From: Todiramphus chloris collaris
Taxonomy: Eukaryota; Chordata; Aves; Coraciiformes; Alcedinidae
Length of the DNA stretch: 64,000 nucleotides
Direction: 5' to 3'
NCBI GenBank assembly: GCA_025345505.1
Contig: JANVCC010000073.1
Coordinates: 6,071,547 to 6,135,546, forward strand
The translations under genes were made by a program, and so were the position numbers. How positions within the stretch are numbered: position 1 is the stretch's first letter; each line of letters starts with the position of its first letter. This document shows positions 51,001-63,000 of the stretch, piece after piece. The notes under the pieces were generated by a model. The model searched no databases and had not been told where the DNA came from. It was given only the letters and a program-made list of their open reading frames with translations.

Positions 51001-54000
51001 CAAACGAGCTGAGCCTTATCCACCACATACAGTTAGCCCGATGAAAAAGGAATTCTGGTTTTTGTAGCTTAATTATCAGCTTTAGTGTAGGATCAGAACA
51101 GCAGTTCCAGGTCCCCCACATACGATCTGTGGAAAGGGCAGACACACCCCACACTGTGCTACTACATAATTTTCTACAAAGAAAGAAGACCTGGAGCCAT
51201 CACATACTGTATTCCAGTAAGGCATTAGTTAGATATACTGGCTTACTTAATTCAGACCCTGGTTTCGTTAAAAAGATGGAAATTAAAATAAATGAGCTGC
51301 CTGACAGAGAAGATGAGCACAAGAGCAAGTCTGCCCACCAGAAATACCATTAAGGTTACTCTTAACTATGAGAAATGAAGAGACCCCAAAACAGCCCACA
51401 TAAATCCCCTCCAGCTGAACAAATCAGGAATGCATGTAAGACAATTAAAAGCTTTTCATTCCTCCTTCTTTCAGGAAGTGCTTCAGCCTCCTTGTTAAAG
51501 AACCTCAATGGGTAGGAAAAATCTCAGCTTTCTCAGACTTTTAGAGAAGGAAGGTTATAAAAAAAGAGTTTTCAGTGAATTCAGAGGTTCCCAGGCTGTG
51601 CACAAGCTGCGGGGTAACAAGGGCTCCTTGCAGCCCAGTTAGCCTGGCATGCCTCAGCTTTCTGAGCAATTTTGATTTTATGTACAAATTATCCAGGAGA
51701 ATTCTCTGAACTGAAAAACAGAACAGAGAAAAACTGAAACAGCTCTGCTTTCTTAAAATGCCTCACTGGAAGCTTTTTAAATGCTTCACGTAGTCATATG
51801 CACAAACGTCCTTATTTAGGAAAAATATGGTGGAACAAACTACGGGCATAGAATTCTGATCCTGAAGAAATCAGTTGTAAAGATAGATGAGCAGAAGGAG
51901 CAAGACTCACCTTTTGGTGATTGACAGTGACTTTTAACAGCTTGAATCTTGACACAAGCACCTCAGCTAAACGCCTGTCGCTCACAATGCTTCAAAGGCA
52001 TAACTACACTAATGACCAGAACTGGATAGAAAAGAAGATAAAACTTGCTCTTAGTGAAGTTCTCTTCATTGACATACTGATGGTATAGTATCGGCTAAAG
52101 GTTGAAAATATGCGGGAGGTCTGAATGTTGTCCTAGCTGAAGTGGAAAGCTGAGTACTCCAAGAGAGCAGCCCAAAGCTTTCCACCCGGGTGCAACACTC
52201 AGGGCTATTTTCCAAGCTGACATCCTGCGAGTTCCTTTAGTCTCATTGTGGAAAGCATTTCAAGGAGGAAACTTACTGGTTTCCACTTTGTGTGAGGGTT
52301 ACTGTGACTGGACCACTAGGATTAGATTCAGAATGTACCAATGTCAGCTGAAGTCACTGTAAGGCAGGAGCCCTTACGCTAGAACCGCATTGCCTTCTGG
52401 CTAAACAAGAAGACAGAGGAGACTGTAATACACTGGGATTTCATTCACTGTCACTAACTTCAGTTCTGAAGTGGCCAAACTCTTTTATGCTCGACATCAG
52501 AGGTAGGCTAGGTGGTCGCTTTGATTATTCCACCTTTCAAGCCAAAGGCAAGTGGTCTTCTGGCAGCTCCCCACAGCAGCTTTATAATGTTACATTTGCT
52601 TTCTTCATCTTGCTGCTTTACTCGATGCCGTAATTATTTTCTCATTTCTAAATTCACTATTAATTTTAATTAAGCTCATCTACACTCATTAGTTTATCTA
52701 ATCTATCTCCACTTTTAAACGTATGCATGTATGTAGCAGTCTCCATTCTGATGTGGCGTGGAAGGTTTTATGCAGAGAAGCAGAAAGATGCACATATGTA
52801 ATGAAATAAAAGGGCTTATAACTGCAGCTGGTTGGGGTTTTTTTTAATTAAGCTCCTTCTATCCAAAAAAGCCAATTAATTGGGATTGAAAGTTTTCAGA
52901 GATCTACATCCTGTTTAATAAAATTTTGATCCAGAGTTTTCTCTGGTGGAAAGTAGAGGATAATCACTAGCTAACACAAGTCAAATTTAGAGGTCAAATC
53001 TCATCTACACAGAGGTACTGAACATGCTGCATTTGACAGTAAGAGCAGCTCTGGATCCACAAATGCCAGCCTCACACGTCCCTCATCATGAAGCTGCTCG
53101 AGTGATCTTGTTTTCATTAGATACTCCAGATTTCATACAGCGCTAGGGCACAATTTTCAAATCTCTGAATATTTTTCACGCAGCTCAAGTCTTGCTCTGA
53201 GTAATCCCTCCATTTTCTCCTATTGTTATACCCTTATGGAGGACTAAATGAGAAAGTAGATAAAACGCATTTATTATTATTTTCTGAGATTTCCTGCTTA
53301 CGGACTGTAAGTGATGCTTCACTGTTTGAGTATGCCATAAATTTCAGCAAGGAAGTTCTAACCTTGTCTGTGTCCTGCATACAAAACCAAGAATTGTTGT
53401 TTAACTAACAACGTGATCGATACCAATTAACCACTTCACAAGCTGCTGAATCAGAGAATATTGTCCATAGATTGCACCAGACCATTGTTTACTCTTCTAC
53501 TTTGCTAATTCAACTTCTCCCCCAACCCACAACAATTATTTTACACTTGTGCCGTCCTTGTCAGCCTCTTCTACTTACGGTATTCTGCAGAGGAACAAGG
53601 AGTTGCCAAAGTGGACCACATTCACAGGATGCTAGCATCCAATATCCTAACAGTTGCTGGTACCAGATGTTCAGAAGATGATAAAAGACCCTACAGGAAG
53701 CAGATGTGAGACAATCTGCTCTGCCTAACTCACATGCAGAACTATCTCCAGTCCACAAAATACCTAGTTTGAGCTTGAAAACATGAGGCATATTTTCAGT
53801 ATCAGCACTTATTCATTTGTAGCCTCATCCTGTAAGTCTTTCTGGTTTTCCCCTTTTCACCCAGCTGTTTTCAGTGTCCATCCCAGGAAGTCACTTTACC
53901 TACAGAAATATTTTTAGATATTCATAATATGCAATTATCAAAACAGGTTGAAGAATTTCAAAGCGTTCTTTTTAGCTACATGTGTACCTTTAGCAAAGAT

Positions 54001-55304
54001 AAGAGATCACCCAAAATGAAAGTGTTATGCAGTAAAGCAAGGTAGAGGCAAATTGGTATGATTGTTTTCATTATGGCAGGGAAGTAATGTCTGTAATCTT
54101 GGACTGACAGGTCATCTTCAGGTCTTACTTTTCTGGGTTAATCAGTGAAACAGCAGGAAATAGACATTTTCATAGCTGTTACTGTTTACGGTGATTTCAT
54201 GTTTCACTTTCTACAGCCTCTACTTACTGTGGACAGAAAATAATTGCTACAATTAGAATTCAACTTCACCTGTTCTCTTTGAGGAGGGAGGAAAAATAAT
54301 GTGGATTGCATCTGAATACCCTGAGGACTGTAGGACTCACATATCCATGTATTCAATTTTATTAACATCTTCAGAGGATAATAAGACAAAATAGAATTTA
54401 TTTATTTTTACAGCCTGTTCTAGGTCTTCTATATTTTCAAGTTGATCACAGGCTTTTTTTTTCTTCCCTAACATCATTTGGAACAGACCCAAGACCGCTT
54501 GAGCATGAGTTCCAGCACAGACATTTCGTTGAGAGACAATTTAGATGTGTTTTGGTGATATAGAAAATGCCCTTGTATTTGTGCATCTTTGAATTATGTT
54601 ACAGATGTTCATACAATAGTATCCCCAAGCTTTAAAATGATTACCCACTTACACAGACTCACAAACACGGGCAAAGAAAAATATGGCAGTCAGCCTTTTC
54701 TGGCCCCCAAATCCATCTCTCTGTTGTAGATTTACATTTATGTGCAGACCCTCAGAACTGGCCAAGAAGGGAGGAGTGAGCATAGGATGCATTATGAACA
54801 CTGGGAGAAATGTCAGCATTTCAACCTAAGAACATATTCTGTTGTCATGACAACATGATGTAAAGTGTTTTCTTAAAGAAAAAGATTGCAATGTAAATGG
54901 AAAAGAAAAACTCAGTCAATAGAGCAAATTCAGATGATGTGTTTTATGAGGTTGTGACATGGATTAAAACACAACATCTATTACCATAAACAGATTCTTT
55001 TTTTAAAATCCCACACAGAACAAATGCTTGCTTCACAGAAATGACATTCTGTAAAAGTCTCATTTATCATAAAAAATGAAGTTTAGGAAGTACACATTAA
55101 AAAAAAAAATCACATTGTTTTCACATATTTTATACCAGATATTCAGAAAACATATGATGGCTTTCTTCCTCATTTTCAATGTAAACTACTGACTCAAAAT
55201 AATAGCTTGGTATTTTATGCAACACCAAGGATCTGTTAAGTGCTGTAGAAACACTTAACGTGCCACTGGTCTCCAACCCTGTAATTGCAGCGGTCAAAGG
55301 GTAC
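42063..55304. other. Repeat-poor noncoding DNA, about 13 kb
   Basis: No CR1 copy, gene or RNA gene was recognised. Simple tracts only, for example A14 at 49527-49540. AT-rich blocks such as 52620-52830 with several TTAATTAA/TAATTA-like words could be conserved noncoding sequence but cannot be tested here. Open frames (all under about 100 codons) are scattered on both strands without domain similarity. Confidence 0.5.
49527..49540. repeat. Poly-A tract, 14 nt
   Basis: Uninterrupted A14 after GGAAAG. Simple homopolymer. Confidence 0.85.
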
Positions 55305-55385
55305 AGAAAAGGAATATCATTATCCCATTTCAAAGTAGGAGCAGAGGCACAGGGCATGTGAAGCCAGAGGCCCGAAAATCACATG
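55305..55385 (+). mobile_element. Candidate MIR-type SINE relic (plus strand)
   Basis: The words ATCATTATCCCATTTCAAAG, GCAGAGGCACAGGG, TGTGAAG and GGCCCGAAAATCACATGA follow the order of the MIR consensus core (TTATCCCCATTTTACAGA, CTGAGGCACAGAG, TTAAGTGACTTGCCCAAGGTCACACAG). This is an ungapped-looking core with diverged flanks. Ancient amniote SINE is the best reading; a profile search would settle it. Confidence 0.55.
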
Positions 55386-58300
55386 AAAAGCTTCCAACCG
55401 TGTTGGGAATTACATCAAGATTGCTGTAGCCCAGTTATGTAGTTTACAATGTCATTCTCATCTGCTCACGCGAAGAGAGAAATTGGTGACTATTTCCCTT
55501 CAAACATTTACTGAGGTTTACAGATATTAAAGCTTTCATCATTTAGTCCTGCCTAAAAGGTTAAAATTTTTATCATTGCTTGGAAGTGTGACCCGTGCCT
55601 GGGGGCATGCACTGGAACAGAACAGCAGCGACAGAAATACTGAGGCAGCCCTTGCAGCCCTTGCTCACTGGCCATTAAAATGAATAGATTGCATCTCCCA
55701 CAGCGGCAAGAGAGAAAGTATTTTTATGACAGCCTAAGTGACCTTGTATCACTTAGATGGAGCTGGAGAGTTTCTCCCCGCACCCCACATCTCCACAATA
55801 AAAACAGATATTAAAGAAAGAAAAAAAAAAAGGCAAAAAAAATCTTAAGAAATGCCTCAAGCTGACTTTCTTTCCTCCTCTGCCAATACAGTCTGCTGTA
55901 CGCAAAAAGCTAAAATATTTAAGAGCTAATGAATTAGAAAACTTGGATTTGAAGTTTTACTTGACAGTTCCCAAACAGGGTGGTTCTCCAAGAAGGAACA
56001 GAGAGATTGGCCCCTAACCTGCCTGCTGCCTCTGCCGAAAGAGATCTCGGCAACCAAAGGTTCATCTTGGCTACAGCTGATCGCTATAAGCACGTGTCCT
56101 GGCACTTGGTATTATGATGATTTATTTGGTATTTTCTGGGAGTCAGCAGAGAACAGGGACCCCCAGGGGCAGCCACCACCCCAGGCACAGTTGAGGAGAT
56201 GCCATCTACCCCTCTTGGAGAGCGCAAAGAGCGAGGCAGAGGAAAGCAGGAAGCTTTAAAAGCATACCTTGGCTTGCAAGCATCATGGTGGCGTCACTGT
56301 GTTACACCCTTTCTGCTGAGATTTCATTAAAAGGGAACGTGGAGAAGCAGGAACATCAGAAAAAGAAAGAGGAAACCAAAGAGATCTGATGTAGGGAAGT
56401 TCAGACAGCAGTTTGAGGCCACTGCTGCGTGACAAGTGACAAATTGTGGGACAGACTGAGCACTGCTTGTTGACAATGATTTTACACAGGGATTTGAGGG
56501 GGTCCAGCATCCTACAGGATCAAACCCCCATGCAGGGGGTTTAGTCTGAAGTCTCCTGAATTCAGTTCTGTTTGAAACGGGCGATAAGAGCGATTTACTG
56601 GGAAGGTACATTCTGAGTAGATACTAGAGCAATTCTGATATAAAAGATTACTTGTCCTGTTAAAAGCTTATGAGCTATTTGTCATCTCAATGCTCTGTTC
56701 CCTACAATGTCAGGTTCTGGAAAGCTGTGAACTCCCAGGTAATGAAACAACTCAGTTTGTGCTAAGAAAAGTATCCTGTATACAGAATTATGGCTTTGCA
56801 GCTGCTTCTAGAAGGTGGTGATCATGGTCTCCTTGCATCTTTCAAAAATATGTCTGTGAGCTCTGTATTATATGAGATATGAAAAAAGTGGGATGCTGAG
56901 ACTCCTGTGAGCCGCCCTTCCCTTTGCAGTGAAGAGAACTGCCAGTGAAGCACAGCAGGATTGCCGCCCACCCTGGAGCCCTGAAAAGACAGCGTGAGCT
57001 TACAAAAGCTTCCTAGATGTGCAGCATAGGAAGTTTGCACTGAAAGTTGCCTTCGATGTCAGATGTGGCTTATTCTAGACCTGCCCATCTGGAAACCTTC
57101 CTGGGTGATACCTTCACTGAAGGGCCGGAATAACACTGCATTAGCTCCTACACTGCTAAGGCTTCTCTAATAGTTTTTAGCAGGAAGACTGCTGCATGCC
57201 ATGGCCTCTGTACTACGATAAAGAAAATCACAGGTCATTTCTTATTCTTCTGCTGTAACCCATTATGACCTTAACCCGGTTCCCGTTCTCTCCTCCAATT
57301 CTCTTCCTGAGTGAAAGGGGTTGTATTTACTTTCTTCCACCCTTTGGTTACCTTACATTATGAGGATTCTAAGCTCCATCATGTGGAAATACTGCTTCAC
57401 CCGTGGCTGTACAGCACTGAGCAAAAAGGGACTCTCGGGGGCGGGTGATCTCTCTGAAGGTTACTGGAATATAATACTAATCCTGGAGTCTGTCTCCCCA
57501 TACACTACTGAGACTAACAACATGATTTTTGGAAATCCTACCAGTGATAGCTTCCTCATCTGAGTTTGGAATCTTACCTGCTATCTATGATGTTTGAAAA
57601 GGAAGTTTTAGTGCTACTTCCTCCTTGGAGTATTTCAGAAATAACGTAACTCGGGGAACATTGCTGGGCCCACCCATGCTTTTTTGACCTAGAAACAAGA
57701 TTGCAGAGTAAGAACCTGCTCCTCCATCTGGCGTACACACTAATAATCTTCCCCAAAAGAGCAATTGAGTTAAGTGAACTGCTCCCAGTACCATTATTGC
57801 GATGACGGGTCACTACAGGCGGTACTCTAGATCACAACAAATATGGCCTGGCTTTGAGATGCAAGCATGAGGTTAGATCAAACTAGCAGGTAGAAAAACA
57901 TATCTTTGTATTTGTAAATTCAGCCAATTTGATCAGGACTTGCTGGGAAACAGCCTCATGACACCATTTGAGAAAGGAAAAGAGAAAGAAAACATATATT
58001 CACTGTTCTATTTACTAGAGAATTAAACTTTTAAAAGCATAACTGTGAGCAAAAGAAGAGAACACAAAATAGACTCAAAATTATCATCTTATCCCTATGG
58101 TCACACCTGTAGCTTTGCTGACACAAGGCTATATTACAAGAGATTATCAAAGTTGGAGCTAACCTTCATATCTGTGTAGCATCAAGTGAATGTCAAAGTC
58201 AGCGTCACAAGCACAGAAGATCCTATTTGCTCTGTTCACTGCATCAGTAACATCTTTTCAACGTATTTCTCTGAAATACAGCTTGTGAGAAGGCAGATTT

Positions 58301-58766
58301 TTCATTGGAACAACAACTAAAAAAGCACAGAGATGCTTTGCTAAAAATAGAGAACTTGAGTTATGCCATTGAGATCAATGTAAATTCAGAGGAAAGCCTG
58401 AATAAGAAGTCTGGAATTTGACCCTCTATCAGCTTACAGAATTTTCAACAAATTGAGTTTTTACAAGCTGGTGGAAGCTCTAATTATATTGTCATAAAAT
58501 CTCAGCACTGTTGAAATCTTATTTCTGAAGGTTCCCAAAGAAGCATCTGTAAAGGATTTTCTTTGCCATTTTGTTCAGATAATGGACAATATATGAGGTG
58601 TCAGGTTAGAGAGAGCAATGTGGGACATGCCACCTCCATCACCTCTCTGACAAGGAAGCCAATACCAATTGCCTGTCTTTTATTCAGTCACATTAAGGAC
58701 CAAAGTCTCAAGCTCTGACTCTTCCCAGAGAAAAGGACAATTAGAGGATGTATTTCATACAACAGT
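55386..58766. other. Noncoding DNA
   Basis: No gene recognised. An A-rich stretch lies at 55812-55842. A small hairpin lies at 56522-56542, and a motif resembling CCATTGACTTCAATGG at 58366-58382. Open frames at 56327-56611 (minus) and 57321-57563 (plus) show no known domain. Confidence 0.5.
56522..56542. repeat. Inverted repeat, perfect 8-bp arms
   Basis: AAACCCCC (56522-56529) and GGGGGTTT (56535-56542) are exact reverse complements around the loop ATGCA. It is GC-rich enough to form a stable small hairpin, but arms of this length occur by chance in a window of this size. Confidence 0.85.
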
Positions 58767-59140
58767 AAAAAGACCTGGGGCTGTTTAGCCTGGAGAAGAC
58801 TGAGAGGGGGATGTTAAGAATGTTTACAAATATCTGAAGGGTGGGTGTCAAGTAGAAGGGGCCAGGCTCTTTTCAGTTGTGACCTGTGATAGGACGAGCG
58901 GCAACAGTCATAAACAGAGGAAGTTCCACCTCAATATAAGGGAAAGCAGCTTTCCTGCGAGGGTAACAGAGCCTGGCCCAGGCTGCCCAGAGAGGTTGTG
59001 GAGTCTCCTTCTCTGGAGACTTTCAGGACCTGCCTGGATCTGTTCCTGTGTGGCCTGCCCTGGGTGATCTTGCTCTGGCAGGGGGTTGGACTTGACCTCC
59101 AGAGGTCTGTTCCAACCCCTACCATTCTGTGATTCTATGA
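58767..59140 (+). mobile_element. CR1 LINE, 5'-truncated (about 375 bp)
   Basis: Plus-strand CR1 copy beginning near GACCTGGGGCTGTTTAGCCT. It contains GTGGGTGTCAAGTAGAAGGG (58841-58860), CAGGCTGCCCAGAGAGGTTG and GGTTGGACTTGACCTCCAGA, and ends in CCATTCTGTGATTCTATGA. It is the same subfamily as the minus-strand copy at 8116-8467, recognisable by the shared GTCAAGTAGAAGGG and by the shared TCTCCTTCTCTGGAGACTTTC block. Confidence 0.97.
58879..59132 (+). pseudogene. CR1 ORF2 C-terminal remnant, frameshifted
   Basis: CR1 ORF2 C-terminal words appear in two frames. CDRTSGN and [13 protein letters not shown] are read from 58879. [19 protein letters not shown] then continues in the frame starting at 58971 and reaches a TGA at 59130-59132. 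An indel of one base (or equivalent) between about 58930 and 58971 explains the switch. It is a decayed terminal piece with no catalytic domain. Confidence 0.87.
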
Positions 59141-60003
59141 CTCCCCTCTCCAAGGAGGAAACAGGGTGTTAAAGGCCTTAATTTATGAGGTGATCTAAGT
59201 AGGTGTCTAAAGGCAGCTGATAGAAACATCAGACCTTCTTCCAACTTGTACACCGGACACACTCAGAACTTCAGGAAGACAGTGCAGAAAATTTCAGGGG
59301 GGTGAGAAAACATTTTCCCTAGTTCACTGAGAACAGCTGTTTTATAGAAATAATTCAGCTTTAGCAAAATTCTGCCAAAACACTGGGAATTTCCATCAGA
59401 AACACACCAGTTTTCTGGCAGCTCGCTTGATGTCTTTTGGCAAAACCAGCCTTCACAGCCCTGCCACCGGGGACGGCCCGTGCACACAGACCCTCCCGGG
59501 ATAACACACGGCCACGCGGGCACGCTGAGCTTTACAGGCAGTAACTTGAGGTCCTGCAAAATGGGGAGGCCTCCAGGAGCCAGGGCAGCTGGCTACTCTG
59601 CTGCAGTTACCAAAAGACTGAAAAAGGAGAACCGTTCTGTTCCGGTTCAAGTATTCAAAGTGTTCAACCTTCCAATGAAATGGAAATTCCCACGCAGATA
59701 GATCCGTTCAAAGCCTGCTGCTCTAACAACTCACAACTCTAACACTTAAACAACCAGGAAATCTTTATTACTAGAACTATCCACTGTGGCATGAGAAAGA
59801 CAGTATGCTTAGAGCAACACATAGTTAAAGGAAAAAACCAGACAAAAGTGAGGTAACACCTGATAAGTGTTTCTTGATGCCCAAAAAAGCTGCCATTGTG
59901 GATGCAATCTTCAGACAGGAAATAATTCCTTTCCAAAACTTGCTTTAGTTTGTGAAAAACATTAATATTCAATGGAAACATTTTCTTGTATGATTTTTCT
60001 CAC

Positions 60004-60034
<31 letters not shown>

Positions 60035-63000
60035 ACATTCATTTCTGGCCTGATATACCCAAGAAATTCTTTTAAAATTAGAACCAAACAGACTTTCATT
60101 TCAGATGTGTTTTAGTGAAATGATATTAGACAGAAGAATTGCCTGCTATGGAGAAGGTAATCAGTATTCATTGCCAGCTGAAAGGTGTCGGCTGGGCTGA
60201 CAGGGTGACAATGCTGTATTTCCACAGATTGAGGTTTAATTCCAAAGCACAGCTCGGTAATGTAAAACCATATATTCCTAAGGCTGCATTCTCAGTCAAA
60301 ACTGGTCAGACTAAATTTGTCTCTCGCCCAGCGTCTTCAGATGCCTAAGAAAAAGCTCAGGAATTTAACAAACCAAAGCTTCTGTGGCACATTCTTCCAG
60401 TGGCGTGGTTTCCTGACCAGAGGCGGTATCACAGAATGGTTTGTTACAGCAGAGCCCGGGTGCAGAGTACACCTGTAATTTGGGTTTACGTTGCTATTGC
60501 AAACATGAACTCTTCACACACAGCGGGAGCAGAGCCTGGCTGTTTGCCCTGAAGCTTACAATACATAGACGGGATTCAGTGGAACAAGTTTATATAAATA
60601 AGCACGAGCCACCCGTCCACTTTAGCATCCAACATTTGTATAATGGTATCTGGTTTTTGGCTCTCGCACAGCGGACGGGGAAAGTACCACAACAGCAGGG
60701 CAGGTGCTGGAAGTTTGAAAGGCAAAATCAAATGTTACAGTTTGCTGATGACCAAGATTTTTATATATATTATTTATCTCTTGGTACTAATATATTTTGA
60801 AGACTAATCGCTGAGAGAAAGAGTACCATGTAACCAGCCAAGAAGCATGCACAGGATAAGCATTACACCTTAATTACATGGAGGTGAGTGCTGGGAGAGG
60901 AACAGCTTACTGAGAGGAAAAGGGAACAGAGAAAGAATAAGCAAGAAGTAAGTTTTGAGGATATATTATATTTTAGGGACTGCTGTGTTTAGACACTAAA
61001 GAAATCACAGAATACCCCAACTCATTCCTAGTAATTCACATTGTCTGGTCCAGCTCGGGACCTTCACTGGCAAAGGGTGTCATCCTCCCTGCCTTGGTTA
61101 CTCCCTAGTTGCATACAGAACCAGGGGTGCTGGAAATGTAGTGGTGCCAATCATCCCGCCAGGCAGGATCAGGGTCTCTCCAAGGGCTGCAGCCTCTCCC
61201 AGCAAAGAGAAGGCCTGGGCATCTGCTTCCTTCACTGTCTGTAACTCCATCTTATCCACCTTGCTCCTGAATAACCCAGCAGCCACTTGGCATGTCACAT
61301 GCACGCACACTTGTACCTGATGATGTGCTCTTTAGAACAAAAATCCTGCTCATCTTTTAAGTGCTACCATTTCATAATGTGCCAATGTACTTTATTTTTG
61401 GTAATAGCCCTTCACCTAACACAGTAAGCCAAGTGTACTCACTCAGTCCCTAGATACTGTTTAAATAGCACTCCTAGCAACAAGCATCCTTTGCCAGGAA
61501 CACAGAGAAGCGCTACCTGCTCACCACACTCCTCCCCGTTTCACTGGCAGGGTCACAAGGGTGCTGTGTGCAGCATCCTGCTTCCCGCATCAGCACCATG
61601 GCAGGATGGGAGGCAGAAGCAAAAAAGCCTCCTCTGGCAGCTTGGTACGCACCAGGGAGCAAAGGACCAGCACCTTTGGTACGGTATCAACACAGCAGGC
61701 GTTTCGCCTCCTCGCTTCTTACCTGATCTCGATGTCCATTCACCCCCAGGAGCTATTTCCAGACTCTCTCCTCTCCCCCCAGCAGATTTCTCTTGCCTGT
61801 GTATCTGCTAACACAGGGTTTTGCCCTTTTTATTACGGTTCAGTTGAAAATAAACATGAAACTCCCCAGTATGGTTGACTCGTGATCAGCAATTTGTTTC
61901 ATGTGACAAGACTGCTGCTCCCAGGCAGTCTCATTATCTACAGCAGAGATCAATGCAATATTCTACTTACCTGTGATAAGCTGCATCTTCAGGCCATAAC
62001 AAAACCTATTTTATAAGGGATTTCTCGACACTGTCTATATATCTAGCAGGTATAGACCTCTCATAAAATTAAAGTAACCTTTATACTTCAACTATAAACC
62101 TAATACATAGCTGTATACACATAATGCCATCATAGATTTCATATAATTTATGGATTGCTCTTTCAGTTTGCTTTATTTTAGTAGTGATAACATGCTTAGC
62201 TGTGTCCTGTATTTACCCAGTGTTTGTAGCTCGAGCTGCATCATCACATCTAACAGGGTTCAATTTTCACCTCCTGTATGGACAAAACCTTATCAACCAA
62301 ACTCTCATAGAAGTCCTCTCCTTTCTAGAAAACAACCTTAACTCCAGGTAGGGACGAACTCATTGAAGCTGTGAAACACAAGTCTCAGCACCTTCAAGAA
62401 ACTATATGAAAAAAAGCCCCACTGCCTATAGAAACACTGTTTAGGAAAACAAACTTATCTGCTGTCTAAATCCTACCATTTTGCTGAAGTGCTCTCTGAA
62501 GAGGTTTCCACATTCTTCAGCATTCAGGAGTGGAGGTACTCAAAAAGAAGAAAATTACACATTCCCTTTCCTTCCTTAAAACTTCTCCACTTCAAATGTT
62601 AAATTGCTCATTTTGTTTCAGTGAAAATGCCAGTGGAAAAATTCACATGCACTTGCACAGGTGAAGTCAGAGAAGGTGGGGAACTGAAAGCTGGACAGAT
62701 CTCCAAATTCTGTTAATTCTGGCAGATTCTAGTCCTGGAGGGACTGGACTGAAACCCACAAACAGTGAAGCAGACTAGGAGAGCAAGTGGACATCGGAAG
62801 AAAGGCTGATTTGAGGGAAGACTTAGCCCTGGAACAAGTGCAGTGTCCCTAACAGAGAAGGTACCTGTCAGCACAGCCTGTCAGCCTCTGCAGAGGGGAT
62901 GTAATAGCTCTTTTCCAGGGGGGAGGAAATCCCCAACCACTCAGAGATGAAAAATACACCAGTTAAGTAAGCGAGGGCTGATTTATACATCTATACAGCA

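Noticed and set aside
58908..59153. Minus-strand open frames over the CR1 copy
   Set aside because: Antisense shadows of the plus-strand CR1 element.
60004..60026. Poly-T read as the tail of a retrocopy
   Set aside because: Same reasoning: no recognisable parent gene and no flanking duplication seen.
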